Shown: in pieces, positions 1-6,830 of the stretch | Layout: each line of letters starts with the position of its first letter | How positions within the stretch are numbered: position 1 is the first letter of the stretch | From: an uncultured Sphingopyxis sp. | Lineage (GTDB): Bacteria > Pseudomonadota > Alphaproteobacteria > Sphingomonadales > Sphingomonadaceae | Direction: 5' to 3' | Assembly (NCBI GenBank): GCA_937957805.1 | Contig: CALFXW010000170.1 | Coordinates: 1-16,669 of the forward strand | DNA: 16,669 nt | Position numbers and translations under genes: made by a program | The notes under the pieces: model-generated | Databases searched by the model: none | What the model saw: the letters and a program-made list of their open reading frames with translations, nothing else | Told to the model about the DNA's origin: nothing

Positions 1-611
1 CGAGCCGCCTTTCCAACCCCGGCTGCTATGCGACGGGCTTTATCGCGCTGGTCAGCCCGCTGGTGGCGGCAGGGCTGATCCCGGCCGATCTGCCGCTCTA
101 TTGCCATGCGGTTTCGGGCTATTCGGGCGGCGGCAAGGCGTTGATTAGCCGGATGGAGCAGGACGAACCCGACATTGCGTGGCGCGGCTATGCCCTGGGG
201 CTTGCGCATAAGCATCTGGCCGAAATGCAGGCGCACAGCGCCATCCGCCACGCCCCCCATTTTTCGCCGCAGGTCGTTCCCGCCTTTCGCGGGATGGCGG
301 TGCATGTCCCGCTGCACCGCGCCGCCGACCCGCGCATTGCCGATGGCGGGGCGATGCTGGCCGCGCTTAGCGCCCATTATGCCGGATCGCCCATCGTGCG
401 CGTGGCGGAGCATTTGCTCGAAGAATTATTGCTGCGCCGCGCCGCGCAGCCCAATGATGCGATGACATTATATGTCGCGCACAGCACTGATGGGCAGTTG
501 GTGCAGTTGGTCGCCATGCTCGACAATCTGGGCAAGGGCGCGGGCGGCGCGTGCGTTCAGAACCTCAACATCATGTGTGGTTTGCCCGAAACAGCGGGCT
601 TGATGCTGTAA
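1..611 (+). CDS. argC: N-acetyl-gamma-glutamyl-phosphate reductase, type 2 (5'-truncated)
   Basis: NADPH-dependent reduction of N-acetylglutamyl phosphate to the semialdehyde, the third step of arginine synthesis, in the cytoplasm. The reading frame is open from base 3 and gives 202 residues before the TAA at 609-611. The visible N-terminus contains SNPGCYATG, the family's active-site motif, with the catalytic Cys at bases 24-26. It is followed by HAVSGYSGGGKA and by a C-terminal domain with HSAIRHAPHFSP and FRGMAVHVPL, an arrangement typical of the shorter type 2 ArgC (about 310 residues). Roughly 110 N-terminal residues, holding the nucleotide-binding domain, lie outside the window. The C-terminus looks intact. 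The downstream gene is unrelated in function, so argC is probably the last arginine gene of its transcript. Identification is confident; the type 2 assignment rests on length and motif pattern. Confidence 0.95.
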   Translation, partial: SRLSNPGCYATGFIALVSPLVAAGLIPADLPLYCHAVSGYSGGGKALISRMEQDEPDIAWRGYALGLAHKHLAEMQAHSAIRHAPHFSPQVVPAFRGMAVHVPLHRAADPRIADGGAMLAALSAHYAGSPIVRVAEHLLEELLLRRAAQPNDAMTLYVAHSTDGQLVQLVAMLDNLGKGAGGACVQNLNIMCGLPETAGLML

Positions 612-615
612 TTTC

Positions 616-632
616 CTGAACGCGCGGTTCAG
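616..632. promoter_or_regulatory. Perfect dyad CTGAAC-N5-GTTCAG between argC and the RcnB-like gene
   Basis: Six-base arms (616-621 and 627-632) are perfect reverse complements around GCGCG. The dyad begins five bases after the argC stop codon and 68 bases before the next start. It could be a regulator site for the RcnB-like gene or a weak hairpin ending argC. There is no T-run after it, so an intrinsic terminator is less likely. Function is inferred only. Confidence 0.4.
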
Positions 633-699
633 CGCTGATGCAGCAAGATGGGCCTAATCCCCCACCCATAGCCCCGCAAAAGGGGTGAGGAGGATCGCC

Positions 700-1785
700 A
701 TGAACCGCAAATATTGGACGATGATATTGCTCGCCGGGGTGAGCGCGCTCGCCCCCACTGCCGCATCGGCACAGGGATTTGGTGACCGCATCGTGCGCGA
801 AGCGCGCGGCGACAATGGCCCGCGCAATGATGCACCGCGCGTCCATGTGCCCCGCCCTGCCCCCGCCCCGCGCGCTGAGACACCGCGTAATGCAGGGCCA
901 CGTAATGAGGGGCCACGCAGCGAAGCGCCGCGCTGGAACCGTGGTGGCAATGATGGGCCACGCTGGAATGGGCAGAACCGCCCCGACACGCCCCGCAGCG
1001 ATCGCACACCGGATAATCGTGGCGATTGGCGCGGCAATGGCCGCAATAATGGTGATGGTCGCGGCTGGAACCGCGACAATCGTGGCGGGGATGGCGCGCG
1101 CGATGTGCCGCGCTGGAACCGGCCCGACCGTCCGGAAACCAATCTGCCGACCCCGACCCCGCGCCGCTGGAACCGTGACGACAATCGCGGGCAGGATGGT
1201 GGCCGCGACTGGCAGAACCGTCGTGACGAGCATAGGGACGGGCGGGCCGACGGGCGGGGCGACGGGCGCGGTGATTGGCAGCGCCGTGGCGATGGCGGTT
1301 TCGGCAGCGATGTGTTGCGCGATGGGCGGGGCGACAATCGCCGCGACAATGACCGTCGCTGGGATCGCAACGAGCGCAATGACCGTTGGGACCGGAATGA
1401 TCGCTATGACCGCAATGACCGGTGGAACCGCAATGATCGCTATGACCGCAATGACCGGTATGATCGCGACCACAACCGCTGGAACCGCGACTGGCGCGCC
1501 GACCGGCGTTATGACTGGCAGGGCTATCGCGCGCGCAACCGCCATATCTATCACTGGGGGCAATATTATTCGCCCTACCGCGACTGGCGCTACCGCCGCT
1601 TGACCATCGGCTTTTCGCTCTGGCCGTTGTTTTACAGCGAACGTTACTGGATCAACGACCCCTGGGCCTATCGCCTGCCCGATGTCTGGGGCCCGTATCG
1701 CTGGGTGCGCTATTATGATGATGCGCTGCTCGTCGATGTGCGCACCGGCGAAGTAGTGGACGTTATCAACAGTTTTTTCTGGTAG
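700..1785 (+). CDS. RcnB-like secreted protein with Arg/Asp/Asn-rich linker
   Basis: 361 residues. The ATG at 700 is chosen because GAGGAGG (687-693) sits six bases upstream and a clear signal peptide follows (hydrophobic residues 7-19, likely cleavage after Ala24 in ASA-Q). Residues 25 to about 267 are low-complexity, rich in Arg, Asp, Asn, Gly and Trp, with many RWNR units and five six-residue repeats of the RNDRYD type. Residues about 268-361 match the end of the RcnB family: a WQGYRARNRH start, an aromatic middle and the ending YRWVRYYDDALLVDVRTGEV, then VVDVINSFFW. Escherichia coli RcnB is a small periplasmic protein affecting nickel/cobalt homeostasis; many alphaproteobacterial relatives carry the family tail on a variable charged linker and have no proven role. 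No metal exporter gene is adjacent, so a metal function is not supported by context. Envelope location is likely. Confidence 0.8.
   Translation: MNRKYWTMILLAGVSALAPTAASAQGFGDRIVREARGDNGPRNDAPRVHVPRPAPAPRAETPRNAGPRNEGPRSEAPRWNRGGNDGPRWNGQNRPDTPRSDRTPDNRGDWRGNGRNNGDGRGWNRDNRGGDGARDVPRWNRPDRPETNLPTPTPRRWNRDDNRGQDGGRDWQNRRDEHRDGRADGRGDGRGDWQRRGDGGFGSDVLRDGRGDNRRDNDRRWDRNERNDRWDRNDRYDRNDRWNRNDRYDRNDRYDRDHNRWNRDWRADRRYDWQGYRARNRHIYHWGQYYSPYRDWRYRRLTIGFSLWPLFYSERYWINDPWAYRLPDVWGPYRWVRYYDDALLVDVRTGEVVDVINSFFW
1375..1464 (+). repeat. Five tandem 18-bp repeats in the RcnB-like gene
   Basis: Units start at 1375, 1393, 1411, 1429 and 1447 and follow the pattern cgc-aat-ga(c/t)-cg(n)-t(a/g)(t/g)-(g/a)a(c/t), encoding RNDRWD, RNDRYD, RNDRWN, RNDRYD and RNDRYD. 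The array stays in frame, so a change in copy number would lengthen or shorten the linker by six residues without breaking the gene. Units 2-3 and 4-5 resemble each other, suggesting a 36-bp duplication of a two-unit block. Confidence 0.9.
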
Positions 1786-1814
1786 ATTTTCCTTTTATAT
1801 CAGAAATATGATTA

Positions 1815-1845
1815 CCCCGTCCCGACGAAAATCGGGGCGGGGTTT
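1815..1845 (+). terminator. Probable intrinsic terminator after the RcnB-like gene
   Basis: Stem of 11 pairs (1815-1825 with 1832-1842, one G-U) around the loop CGAAAA, followed by TTT and then CCCC. It lies 30 bases after the stop codon. The T-run is short, so termination may be partial. Confidence 0.6.
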
Positions 1846-1936
1846 CCCCATTGCCTATCTTTGTAGTCGATAATGCTTGCGCTTGCGCCCATGTGGCGGC
1901 AGTTTCCGCGCCATCGAAAACAGGGGAATCGCAATC

Positions 1937-3232
1937 ATGATCGCTGCATGGGTGAAGGGCGCGGCATGCGCGCTGGTATCGGGCTTGGCATTGGCAGTGG
2001 CTGCACCGGCAGCTGCGCAAAATGTGCAGGTCATTCACGCCGGCCACATCATAACCGATGCTGCCGCCGGCATTTCAGGGCCCGCGACGATTACCGTTAC
2101 CGACGGGCGGATCACCGCTATTGCCAACGGCCTGCAACCCGCGCCGGATGGGGCGACCCTCATCGATCTGTCGACCAAGACAGTCCTGCCCGGACTCATC
2201 GATCTGCATGTCCATCTGTCGGGTGACCCGGGGGGCGAATTCTGGCGCGAAGCGGTCGACCCCGACGAATGGGGGGTGATCATCGGCACGCGCAATGCCG
2301 CGCGCACCATCCATGCTGGTTTCACCACGGTGCGCGATGCGGGGAGCGCGCAGCAGGTTGGCTTTGTCCTGCGCCGCGCGACGGCGGAAGGGATTATTCC
2401 CGGCCCGCGCATCATTTCGGCTGGCCCCGCGCTGTCGATTGTCGGGGGCCATGGCGATGTTTCCGGCTTTCGAGAAGATGTGATCCACGCACTGTCCAGC
2501 GGATTTACCTGCACCGGCCCGGTTGAATGTGCAGAACGCGTGCGCGAAGCATCGCGCGCGGGCAGCGATGTCATCAAAATCACCGCAACCGGCGGCGTCC
2601 TCTCGCAACAGGGGCGCGGGCTGGAGGCGCATTTCACCGCAGAGGAAATGACTGCCATCGCCACCACCGCCCATTCGTTGGGGCTACGCGTGCTCGCCCA
2701 TGCGCATGGCGCGCGCGGTATCGAAGCAGCAGCAGCAGCCGGCATTGATTCAATCGAACATGGCACCTTCCTCGACGAAGCGGGTGCGCGGGTGATGGCA
2801 GAACATGGCACCTATCTGGTGCCGACGCTGCGTGCGCTGACACAGGTGCGCGACGGGCTGGGGCGCGGCATCTATACCGCCACCGTTGAAACCAAGATCC
2901 GCGAAACGCTGGGCCATTTGGGGGATAATATCCGCCTCGCCCAACGGTTGGGCATCCCCGTTGCCTTTGGCACCGATGCCGGGGTTTTCCCGCATGGCCA
3001 GAATGCGCAGGAGTTTCAGTTGATGGTCGATGCGGGGATGACCCCGCGACAGGCGCTGGCCAGTGCGACGACGGTCGCGGCACGTGCACTCGGCCTCGAC
3101 AATGAAATCGGGCGGCTCGCGGTCGGCTATTCGGCAGACATCATCGCGGTCGATGGCGACCCGACGGCTGACGTCCACACATTAGAAGCAGTGCGCTGGG
3201 TGATGGTGCGGGGCCGCGTTGCGCCCCAATAG
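1937..3232 (+). CDS. Secreted amidohydrolase (prolidase/imidazolonepropionase-like)
   Basis: 431 residues. The ATG at 1937 is preferred over upstream in-frame starts because AGGGGA lies at 1922-1927 and a signal peptide begins there (hydrophobic to Ala23, likely cleavage AAA-Q at 27/28). It is a TIM-barrel amidohydrolase with a flanking beta-sandwich. Visible metal ligands are LHVH (His91, His93), Lys214 in VIKITATGG (bridging, probably carbamylated), His255 in AHAHG, His275 in IEHGTF and Asp347 in FGTDAG. The set is complete, so an active binuclear metal site is expected. The closest pattern I know is the Met-dependent hydrolase A group, in which characterised members cleave Xaa-Pro, Xaa-Arg/Lys or N-acyl amino acid bonds. 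The exact substrate cannot be read from sequence. It is followed 67 bases later by another exported metallohydrolase, which suggests joint peptide or amide breakdown in the periplasm. Confidence 0.88.
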   Translation: MIAAWVKGAACALVSGLALAVAAPAAAQNVQVIHAGHIITDAAAGISGPATITVTDGRITAIANGLQPAPDGATLIDLSTKTVLPGLIDLHVHLSGDPGGEFWREAVDPDEWGVIIGTRNAARTIHAGFTTVRDAGSAQQVGFVLRRATAEGIIPGPRIISAGPALSIVGGHGDVSGFREDVIHALSSGFTCTGPVECAERVREASRAGSDVIKITATGGVLSQQGRGLEAHFTAEEMTAIATTAHSLGLRVLAHAHGARGIEAAAAAGIDSIEHGTFLDEAGARVMAEHGTYLVPTLRALTQVRDGLGRGIYTATVETKIRETLGHLGDNIRLAQRLGIPVAFGTDAGVFPHGQNAQEFQLMVDAGMTPRQALASATTVAARALGLDNEIGRLAVGYSADIIAVDGDPTADVHTLEAVRWVMVRGRVAPQ

Positions 3233-3239
3233 TCGCTGC

Positions 3240-3273
3240 TTGCATGCTGCATCGTAACTGTTATACCGTAACA
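3240..3273 (+). promoter_or_regulatory. Candidate promoter with overlapping dyad before the DUF885 gene
   Basis: A -35-like TTGCAT (3240-3245) and a -10-like TATACC (3262-3267) are separated by 16 bases. The -10 is overlapped by the inverted repeat TGTTA-N5-TAACA (3259-3263 and 3269-3273). Transcription would begin near 3274, leaving a short leader with the purine-rich AGAGAGGG before the ATG at 3300. An operator over the -10 would suit a repressor. Neither box is a strong match, so this is only suggestive. Confidence 0.35.
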
Positions 3274-3299
3274 ACACAGTAAAGAGAGGGTCTTCCAAA

Positions 3300-5162
3300 A
3301 TGTCTTTCCCCCGTTTGCGTCTGGCCTTGCTGCTGGGCATCGCTGCGCCCTTGGCGCTCACCGCCCCGGCAATGGCGCAAAATGCCCCCGCCGCCCCCAC
3401 ATCTGCCACAACCGCCGCGACCAACCCCGCGCATGACGCGCTGTGGCAATTGTTCCGCGATAGTGATGAGGATAGTCTGCGGCGCAACCCCATCGCCGCG
3501 CTGTTCCGTGGCGATTTGCGCTATGCCGACCGTTTGGGCGACAATATCACCGATGCCTATCTGGACGGCGAACAGCGCGCGGCAGAAAGCGAACGCGACC
3601 GTTTGGCAGCGATTGATCGCAGCGCGTTGAACCCCACTGACCAAATAGCCTATGATGTTTTTCAATATGGTAACGCCGAAACATTGCGTTTCCTGACCCC
3701 TGAAATGCGCGCGCTGACCGTGGTTCGCCCGATCAACCATTTCTTTGGCATCCACACATTCTACCCCAATTTTGCCAGCGGCAGAGGCGGGGCCCCGTTC
3801 AACACGGTCACCGACTATGAAAACAACGTCAAACGCCACCATGATTTTGCCGTCTATATCGACCGGGCGATTGGCCGTTTCCGTGAAGGGATGGCGTCGG
3901 GTGTTGTCGAAACGCGGCTGACCATCAACAACGTCATCACCCAGCTCGACACCCAATTGGCCCAGCCGCTCGAAGAATCGCCCTATTGGGGGCCGACCAG
4001 CGTTTTTCCGGCCAGCTTTACCGACGCACAAAAGGCCGAAGCGACGGCGGCGCTGCGCGCATCGCTCACCAATGAAGTTTTCCCTGCGCTGACCCGGCTG
4101 CGCGATTTTCTGCGCAATGACTATCTGTCGCATGCCCGTGAGGGACAGGGGCTGATGTATATGCAGGGCGGGCCGGAACTATACCGCGCGCTGGTGCGCC
4201 AGAATACAACGCTAGATCTCGATCCTGAAACCATCCACCAAACCGGGCTTAGCGAAGTGGCGCGGATTCGCGGTGAAATGGAACGCATCAAACAACAGGT
4301 CGGCTTTACCGGCACGTTGGAGGAATTTTTCAACCATCTGCGCACCGACCCGCAGTTCAAGGAAGCATCGCGCGAATCGCTGACCCAGCGTTACTATGCC
4401 GTGGGACGGGAGGTGGATCAGCGGGTGGGCCAGCTATTTTCCACCCTGCCGCGCTCCGCGCTCGAAATCCGCCCGTATGAGGAATATCGCGAACGGTTCG
4501 AAGCCGGTGGCAGCTATGAAAGCGGCACGCCGGACGGCGCACGTCCGGGGCGTTTTTACTTCAACGCCTATGACCTGCCGAGCCGCACGACGCCCGGCAT
4601 CACCACGCTCTACCTGCACGAAGGGGCACCGGGGCACCATTTCCAGATCAGCCTCGCCCAGGAAAATGAGGCTTTGCCCAATTTCATGCGCTTTGGCGGC
4701 AACACCGCTTATGTAGAGGGCTGGGCGCTCTATGCCGAAACGCTGGGTTATGACATGCACATGTTCGACGACCCCTATCAGCATTTCGGCACATTGTCGG
4801 ATGAGATGCTGCGCGCGATGCGGCTCGTCGTTGACACCGGCATCCATGCCAAGGGTTGGACGCGCGATCAGGCAATCGAATATATGCTCGCCAATTCGGA
4901 CATGGGGCGCACCGATGCAACGGCAGAGGTTGAACGCTATATCGCCATTCCGGGACAGGCGCTCGCCTATAAAACCGGGGCAATGACCATTCAGCGTCTG
5001 CGCCGTCAGGCCGAAAGCGAATTGGGTGCGAATTTCGACATTCGCGAATTTCACGCCCAAGTGCTGGGGACAGGGGCCCTGCCGCTCCCCGTGCTCGAAG
5101 CCAAAATCCAGCGCTGGATTGCCGATGTGAAGGCGGCACACGCGGGCCACAGCGGGCATTGA
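3300..5162 (+). CDS. Secreted DUF885 family metallohydrolase
   Basis: 620 residues, full length for DUF885 proteins. The ATG at 3300 follows AGAGAGGG and starts a signal peptide (hydrophobic residues 6-22, likely cleavage AMA-Q at 26/27). A Pro/Ala/Thr linker to about residue 40 precedes a mostly helical body. The likely zinc site is HEGAPGHHFQ: His440, Glu441 (general base) and His446/His447, an expanded version of HExxH. The downstream helix YVEGWALYAE supplies Glu473 as a third ligand, as in gluzincin-type peptidases. DUF885 enzymes are poorly characterised; the fold suggests a carboxypeptidase- or oligopeptidase-like role. The gene runs parallel to the amidohydrolase upstream and is closed by a strong hairpin downstream, so the two may form one unit or be separately switched at 3240-3273. 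All motif residues are present. Confidence 0.85.
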   Translation: MSFPRLRLALLLGIAAPLALTAPAMAQNAPAAPTSATTAATNPAHDALWQLFRDSDEDSLRRNPIAALFRGDLRYADRLGDNITDAYLDGEQRAAESERDRLAAIDRSALNPTDQIAYDVFQYGNAETLRFLTPEMRALTVVRPINHFFGIHTFYPNFASGRGGAPFNTVTDYENNVKRHHDFAVYIDRAIGRFREGMASGVVETRLTINNVITQLDTQLAQPLEESPYWGPTSVFPASFTDAQKAEATAALRASLTNEVFPALTRLRDFLRNDYLSHAREGQGLMYMQGGPELYRALVRQNTTLDLDPETIHQTGLSEVARIRGEMERIKQQVGFTGTLEEFFNHLRTDPQFKEASRESLTQRYYAVGREVDQRVGQLFSTLPRSALEIRPYEEYRERFEAGGSYESGTPDGARPGRFYFNAYDLPSRTTPGITTLYLHEGAPGHHFQISLAQENEALPNFMRFGGNTAYVEGWALYAETLGYDMHMFDDPYQHFGTLSDEMLRAMRLVVDTGIHAKGWTRDQAIEYMLANSDMGRTDATAEVERYIAIPGQALAYKTGAMTIQRLRRQAESELGANFDIREFHAQVLGTGALPLPVLEAKIQRWIADVKAAHAGHSGH

Positions 5163-5205
5163 TGTGAACCGCTCGCCCGTGTGGCGGGGGCAATAGCAAA
5201 CATCA

Positions 5206-5250
5206 GGGGCAGCGACGCGCAAACCAACGCATCGCTGCCCCCTCGCTTTT
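5206..5250 (+). terminator. Strong intrinsic terminator after the DUF885 gene
   Basis: A perfect ten-pair stem (5206-5215 with 5232-5241), one mismatch, three more pairs (5217-5219 with 5228-5230) and the loop CAAACCAA, then CTCGCTTTT. It ends the amidohydrolase/DUF885 unit. It also argues against the earlier in-frame GTG at 5181 as the desaturase start, because translation from there would run through this hairpin. Confidence 0.8.
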
Positions 5251-5252
5251 GC

Positions 5253-5280
5253 TTGCCATTCAGGGCAGTGCGCCTATCCT
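5253..5280 (+). promoter_or_regulatory. Candidate promoter of the desaturase gene
   Basis: TTGCCA (5253-5258) and TATCCT (5275-5280) are 16 bases apart, directly after the terminator. Transcription would start about two bases before the ATG at 5289, which fits the lack of a ribosome binding site there. Moderate box matches only. Confidence 0.35.
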
Positions 5281-5288
5281 GCCCATCC

Positions 5289-6359
5289 ATGGGCGTGGTC
5301 GCAGCCGTCAGGCCAAAGGATATTTTCACCGCCGACGAATGGGCGGCGCTGACCCGCGTGTCACCGTGGCGCGGGCTGTGGCTGGTCGCCCACGCATGGG
5401 GCAGCATTGCCATCATTATCGCCATCGCCTTGTGGGTCGGTCATTGGATAGCCTTTGTCCCGGCCATTTTCCTGATCGGGGGACGGCAATTGGGGCTGGC
5501 GATTTTGATGCATGATGCCGCGCACGGGCTGCTCCACCCCCATCGCGCCACCAATAATTTCGTCGGCCAATGGCTGGCGGGCGCGGCGGTGGGCAGCGAA
5601 CTTGCCGCCTATCGCACCTATCATCTGGCGCACCACCGCTACACCCAGCAGGCCGAAGACCCGGATTTGGCGCTGTCCGCCCCCTTTCCGACCAGCCGCG
5701 CCAGCCTGTGGCGCAAGGTTTTCCGTGATCTCAGCGGACAGACATTTGCAAAACAGCGCAGCGTGCAATTCGCGCTCGCCGCCAAAGGATTATGGCCATC
5801 GCTGCGCGGCGGGAAAGCGCCCCGGGGGCGGGATGCGAGCGCAGGGACGATTCTGAACCGCAGCGCGCGCGATGCCGGGCCAGCGGGCATGTCCGCGCCT
5901 GCCAGTGAAACGGCGGCAATCAGCGTTGCCAAATCAACGCTGCGGTTCCTGTTGGTGCAGGCGATTTTGCTCAGCCTGTCGCTCCTCATTTATGGTTGGA
6001 CGCCCTTTTTGCTGTGGCTAGCTGCGCTCGCCACCAGTTTTCAACTGGCGCTACGCATCCGCAACATCGCCGAACATGCCTGCACCCAAACCGGGCCGGG
6101 CGACCCGTTCAGCCATGCACGCACCACCCGTGCTTCGTGGGCGGAACGTATGTTGCTCGCCCCCTATTGGGTTAATTATCACGCCGAACATCATCTGTTC
6201 ATGGGGGTGCCCGCCTATCGCCTCGCACGCGTCCACCGCCTGCTGGTCGAACGCGGATATGGCGCGCGGATGGCGATTGCCGAAAATTACGCGAGCGTGC
6301 TGCGGCTGGTGACGAGGCCGTCAAACGCAGGTCAGGCACATTCGTCGAGCACGGGGTAA
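5289..6359 (+). CDS. Membrane fatty acid desaturase family protein
   Basis: 356 residues from the ATG at 5289. The same frame is open to 5181, but that part contains the terminator hairpin and has no hydrophobic or family-like sequence. Three histidine boxes of the PF00487 desaturase/hydroxylase superfamily are present: HDAAH (75-79), HLAHH (112-116) and HAEHH (298-302), which together would bind the di-iron centre. Hydrophobic segments lie around residues 30-73 and 215-250, giving an inner-membrane enzyme with the boxes on the cytoplasmic face. It would insert a double bond or hydroxyl group into an acyl or other lipid chain; the substrate is not evident. Residues about 170-215 form a polar Gly/Ala/Arg/Ser-rich stretch between box two and the later membrane pair. 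No convincing Shine-Dalgarno precedes the start. The 3' end overlaps the convergent DUF3291 gene by 28 bases. Confidence 0.87.
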   Translation: MGVVAAVRPKDIFTADEWAALTRVSPWRGLWLVAHAWGSIAIIIAIALWVGHWIAFVPAIFLIGGRQLGLAILMHDAAHGLLHPHRATNNFVGQWLAGAAVGSELAAYRTYHLAHHRYTQQAEDPDLALSAPFPTSRASLWRKVFRDLSGQTFAKQRSVQFALAAKGLWPSLRGGKAPRGRDASAGTILNRSARDAGPAGMSAPASETAAISVAKSTLRFLLVQAILLSLSLLIYGWTPFLLWLAALATSFQLALRIRNIAEHACTQTGPGDPFSHARTTRASWAERMLLAPYWVNYHAEHHLFMGVPAYRLARVHRLLVERGYGARMAIAENYASVLRLVTRPSNAGQAHSSSTG

Positions 6360-6820
6360 GCTGGCCGGCCATCGGGTGCTGGAAATGGACGCTTAAAGGT
6401 AAAGGCGTCGCTGCTCGGTCCGATGTCGCGCAGCAGGTCAATTTTTGCCATCCCCTCCGCCACTGTGGGGATATGGCCGGCGGGCACCCACCACAGCGCC
6501 TGAAACACCGCCACATGGTCAAACCATTCGCGTCGCCGCCGCATGAACGCCAGATGCTCGCCGTTACGATACACAAAGGCGGCAAGCGCATCGACATCCT
6601 GCCAGAGCGACATGTTCACCGCGACTTGGGGGTCGTCGGGCACGACATCGATGGAAATGGCATCATTGCCTTCGCCCACCAAACGCCAGATGAAACCGGG
6701 CGCACTGTCCGCATGTGCATTCACCGGGTCAAGCGCGTCCATAAACGGCTGGTTTACTGGATGATCCTTGGCCCGCGTGAAACGGGCGATGTTAATCTGC
6801 GCCAGATGGTAATCGATCAT
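6332..6820 (-). CDS. DUF3291 domain-containing protein
   Basis: 162 residues. The start at 6820 is fixed by GAAGGGG (complement of 6826-6832), five bases upstream and overlapping the stop codon of the lysyl-tRNA synthetase gene; the longer frame to 6856 has no such site. The sequence opens with YHLAQINIARF and contains NMSLWQDVDALAAFVYR, EHLAFMRRRREWF and a WWVPAGHIPTVAEG stretch. This layout is typical of DUF3291, related in fold to dimeric alpha/beta-barrel (antibiotic biosynthesis monooxygenase-like) proteins. It has no signal peptide or membrane segment and is probably a cytoplasmic dimer. No enzyme activity is established for the family. It lies ten bases behind lysS and is surely translated from the same message. 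Its 3' end runs into the convergent desaturase gene. Confidence 0.85.
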   Translation of the reverse strand: MIDYHLAQINIARFTRAKDHPVNQPFMDALDPVNAHADSAPGFIWRLVGEGNDAISIDVVPDDPQVAVNMSLWQDVDALAAFVYRNGEHLAFMRRRREWFDHVAVFQALWWVPAGHIPTVAEGMAKIDLLRDIGPSSDAFTFKRPFPAPDGRPAYPVLDECA

Positions 6821-6830
6821 ATATACCCCT

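Noticed and set aside
571..1563. 330-residue open frame on the minus strand, Ala/Ile/Pro/Val repetitive
   Set aside because: It is the complement of the Arg/Asp/Asn-rich repeats of the RcnB-like gene; codon bias there keeps other frames open. The plus-strand gene has a signal peptide, a ribosome binding site and a family domain.
3261..4133. 290-residue minus-strand open frame
   Set aside because: Opposite the DUF885 gene including its signal peptide; Arg/Gly-rich shadow frame.
5181..5288. Upstream in-frame extension of the desaturase from GTG at 5181
   Set aside because: It would translate through the strong terminator hairpin at 5206-5250 and adds no family-like sequence.
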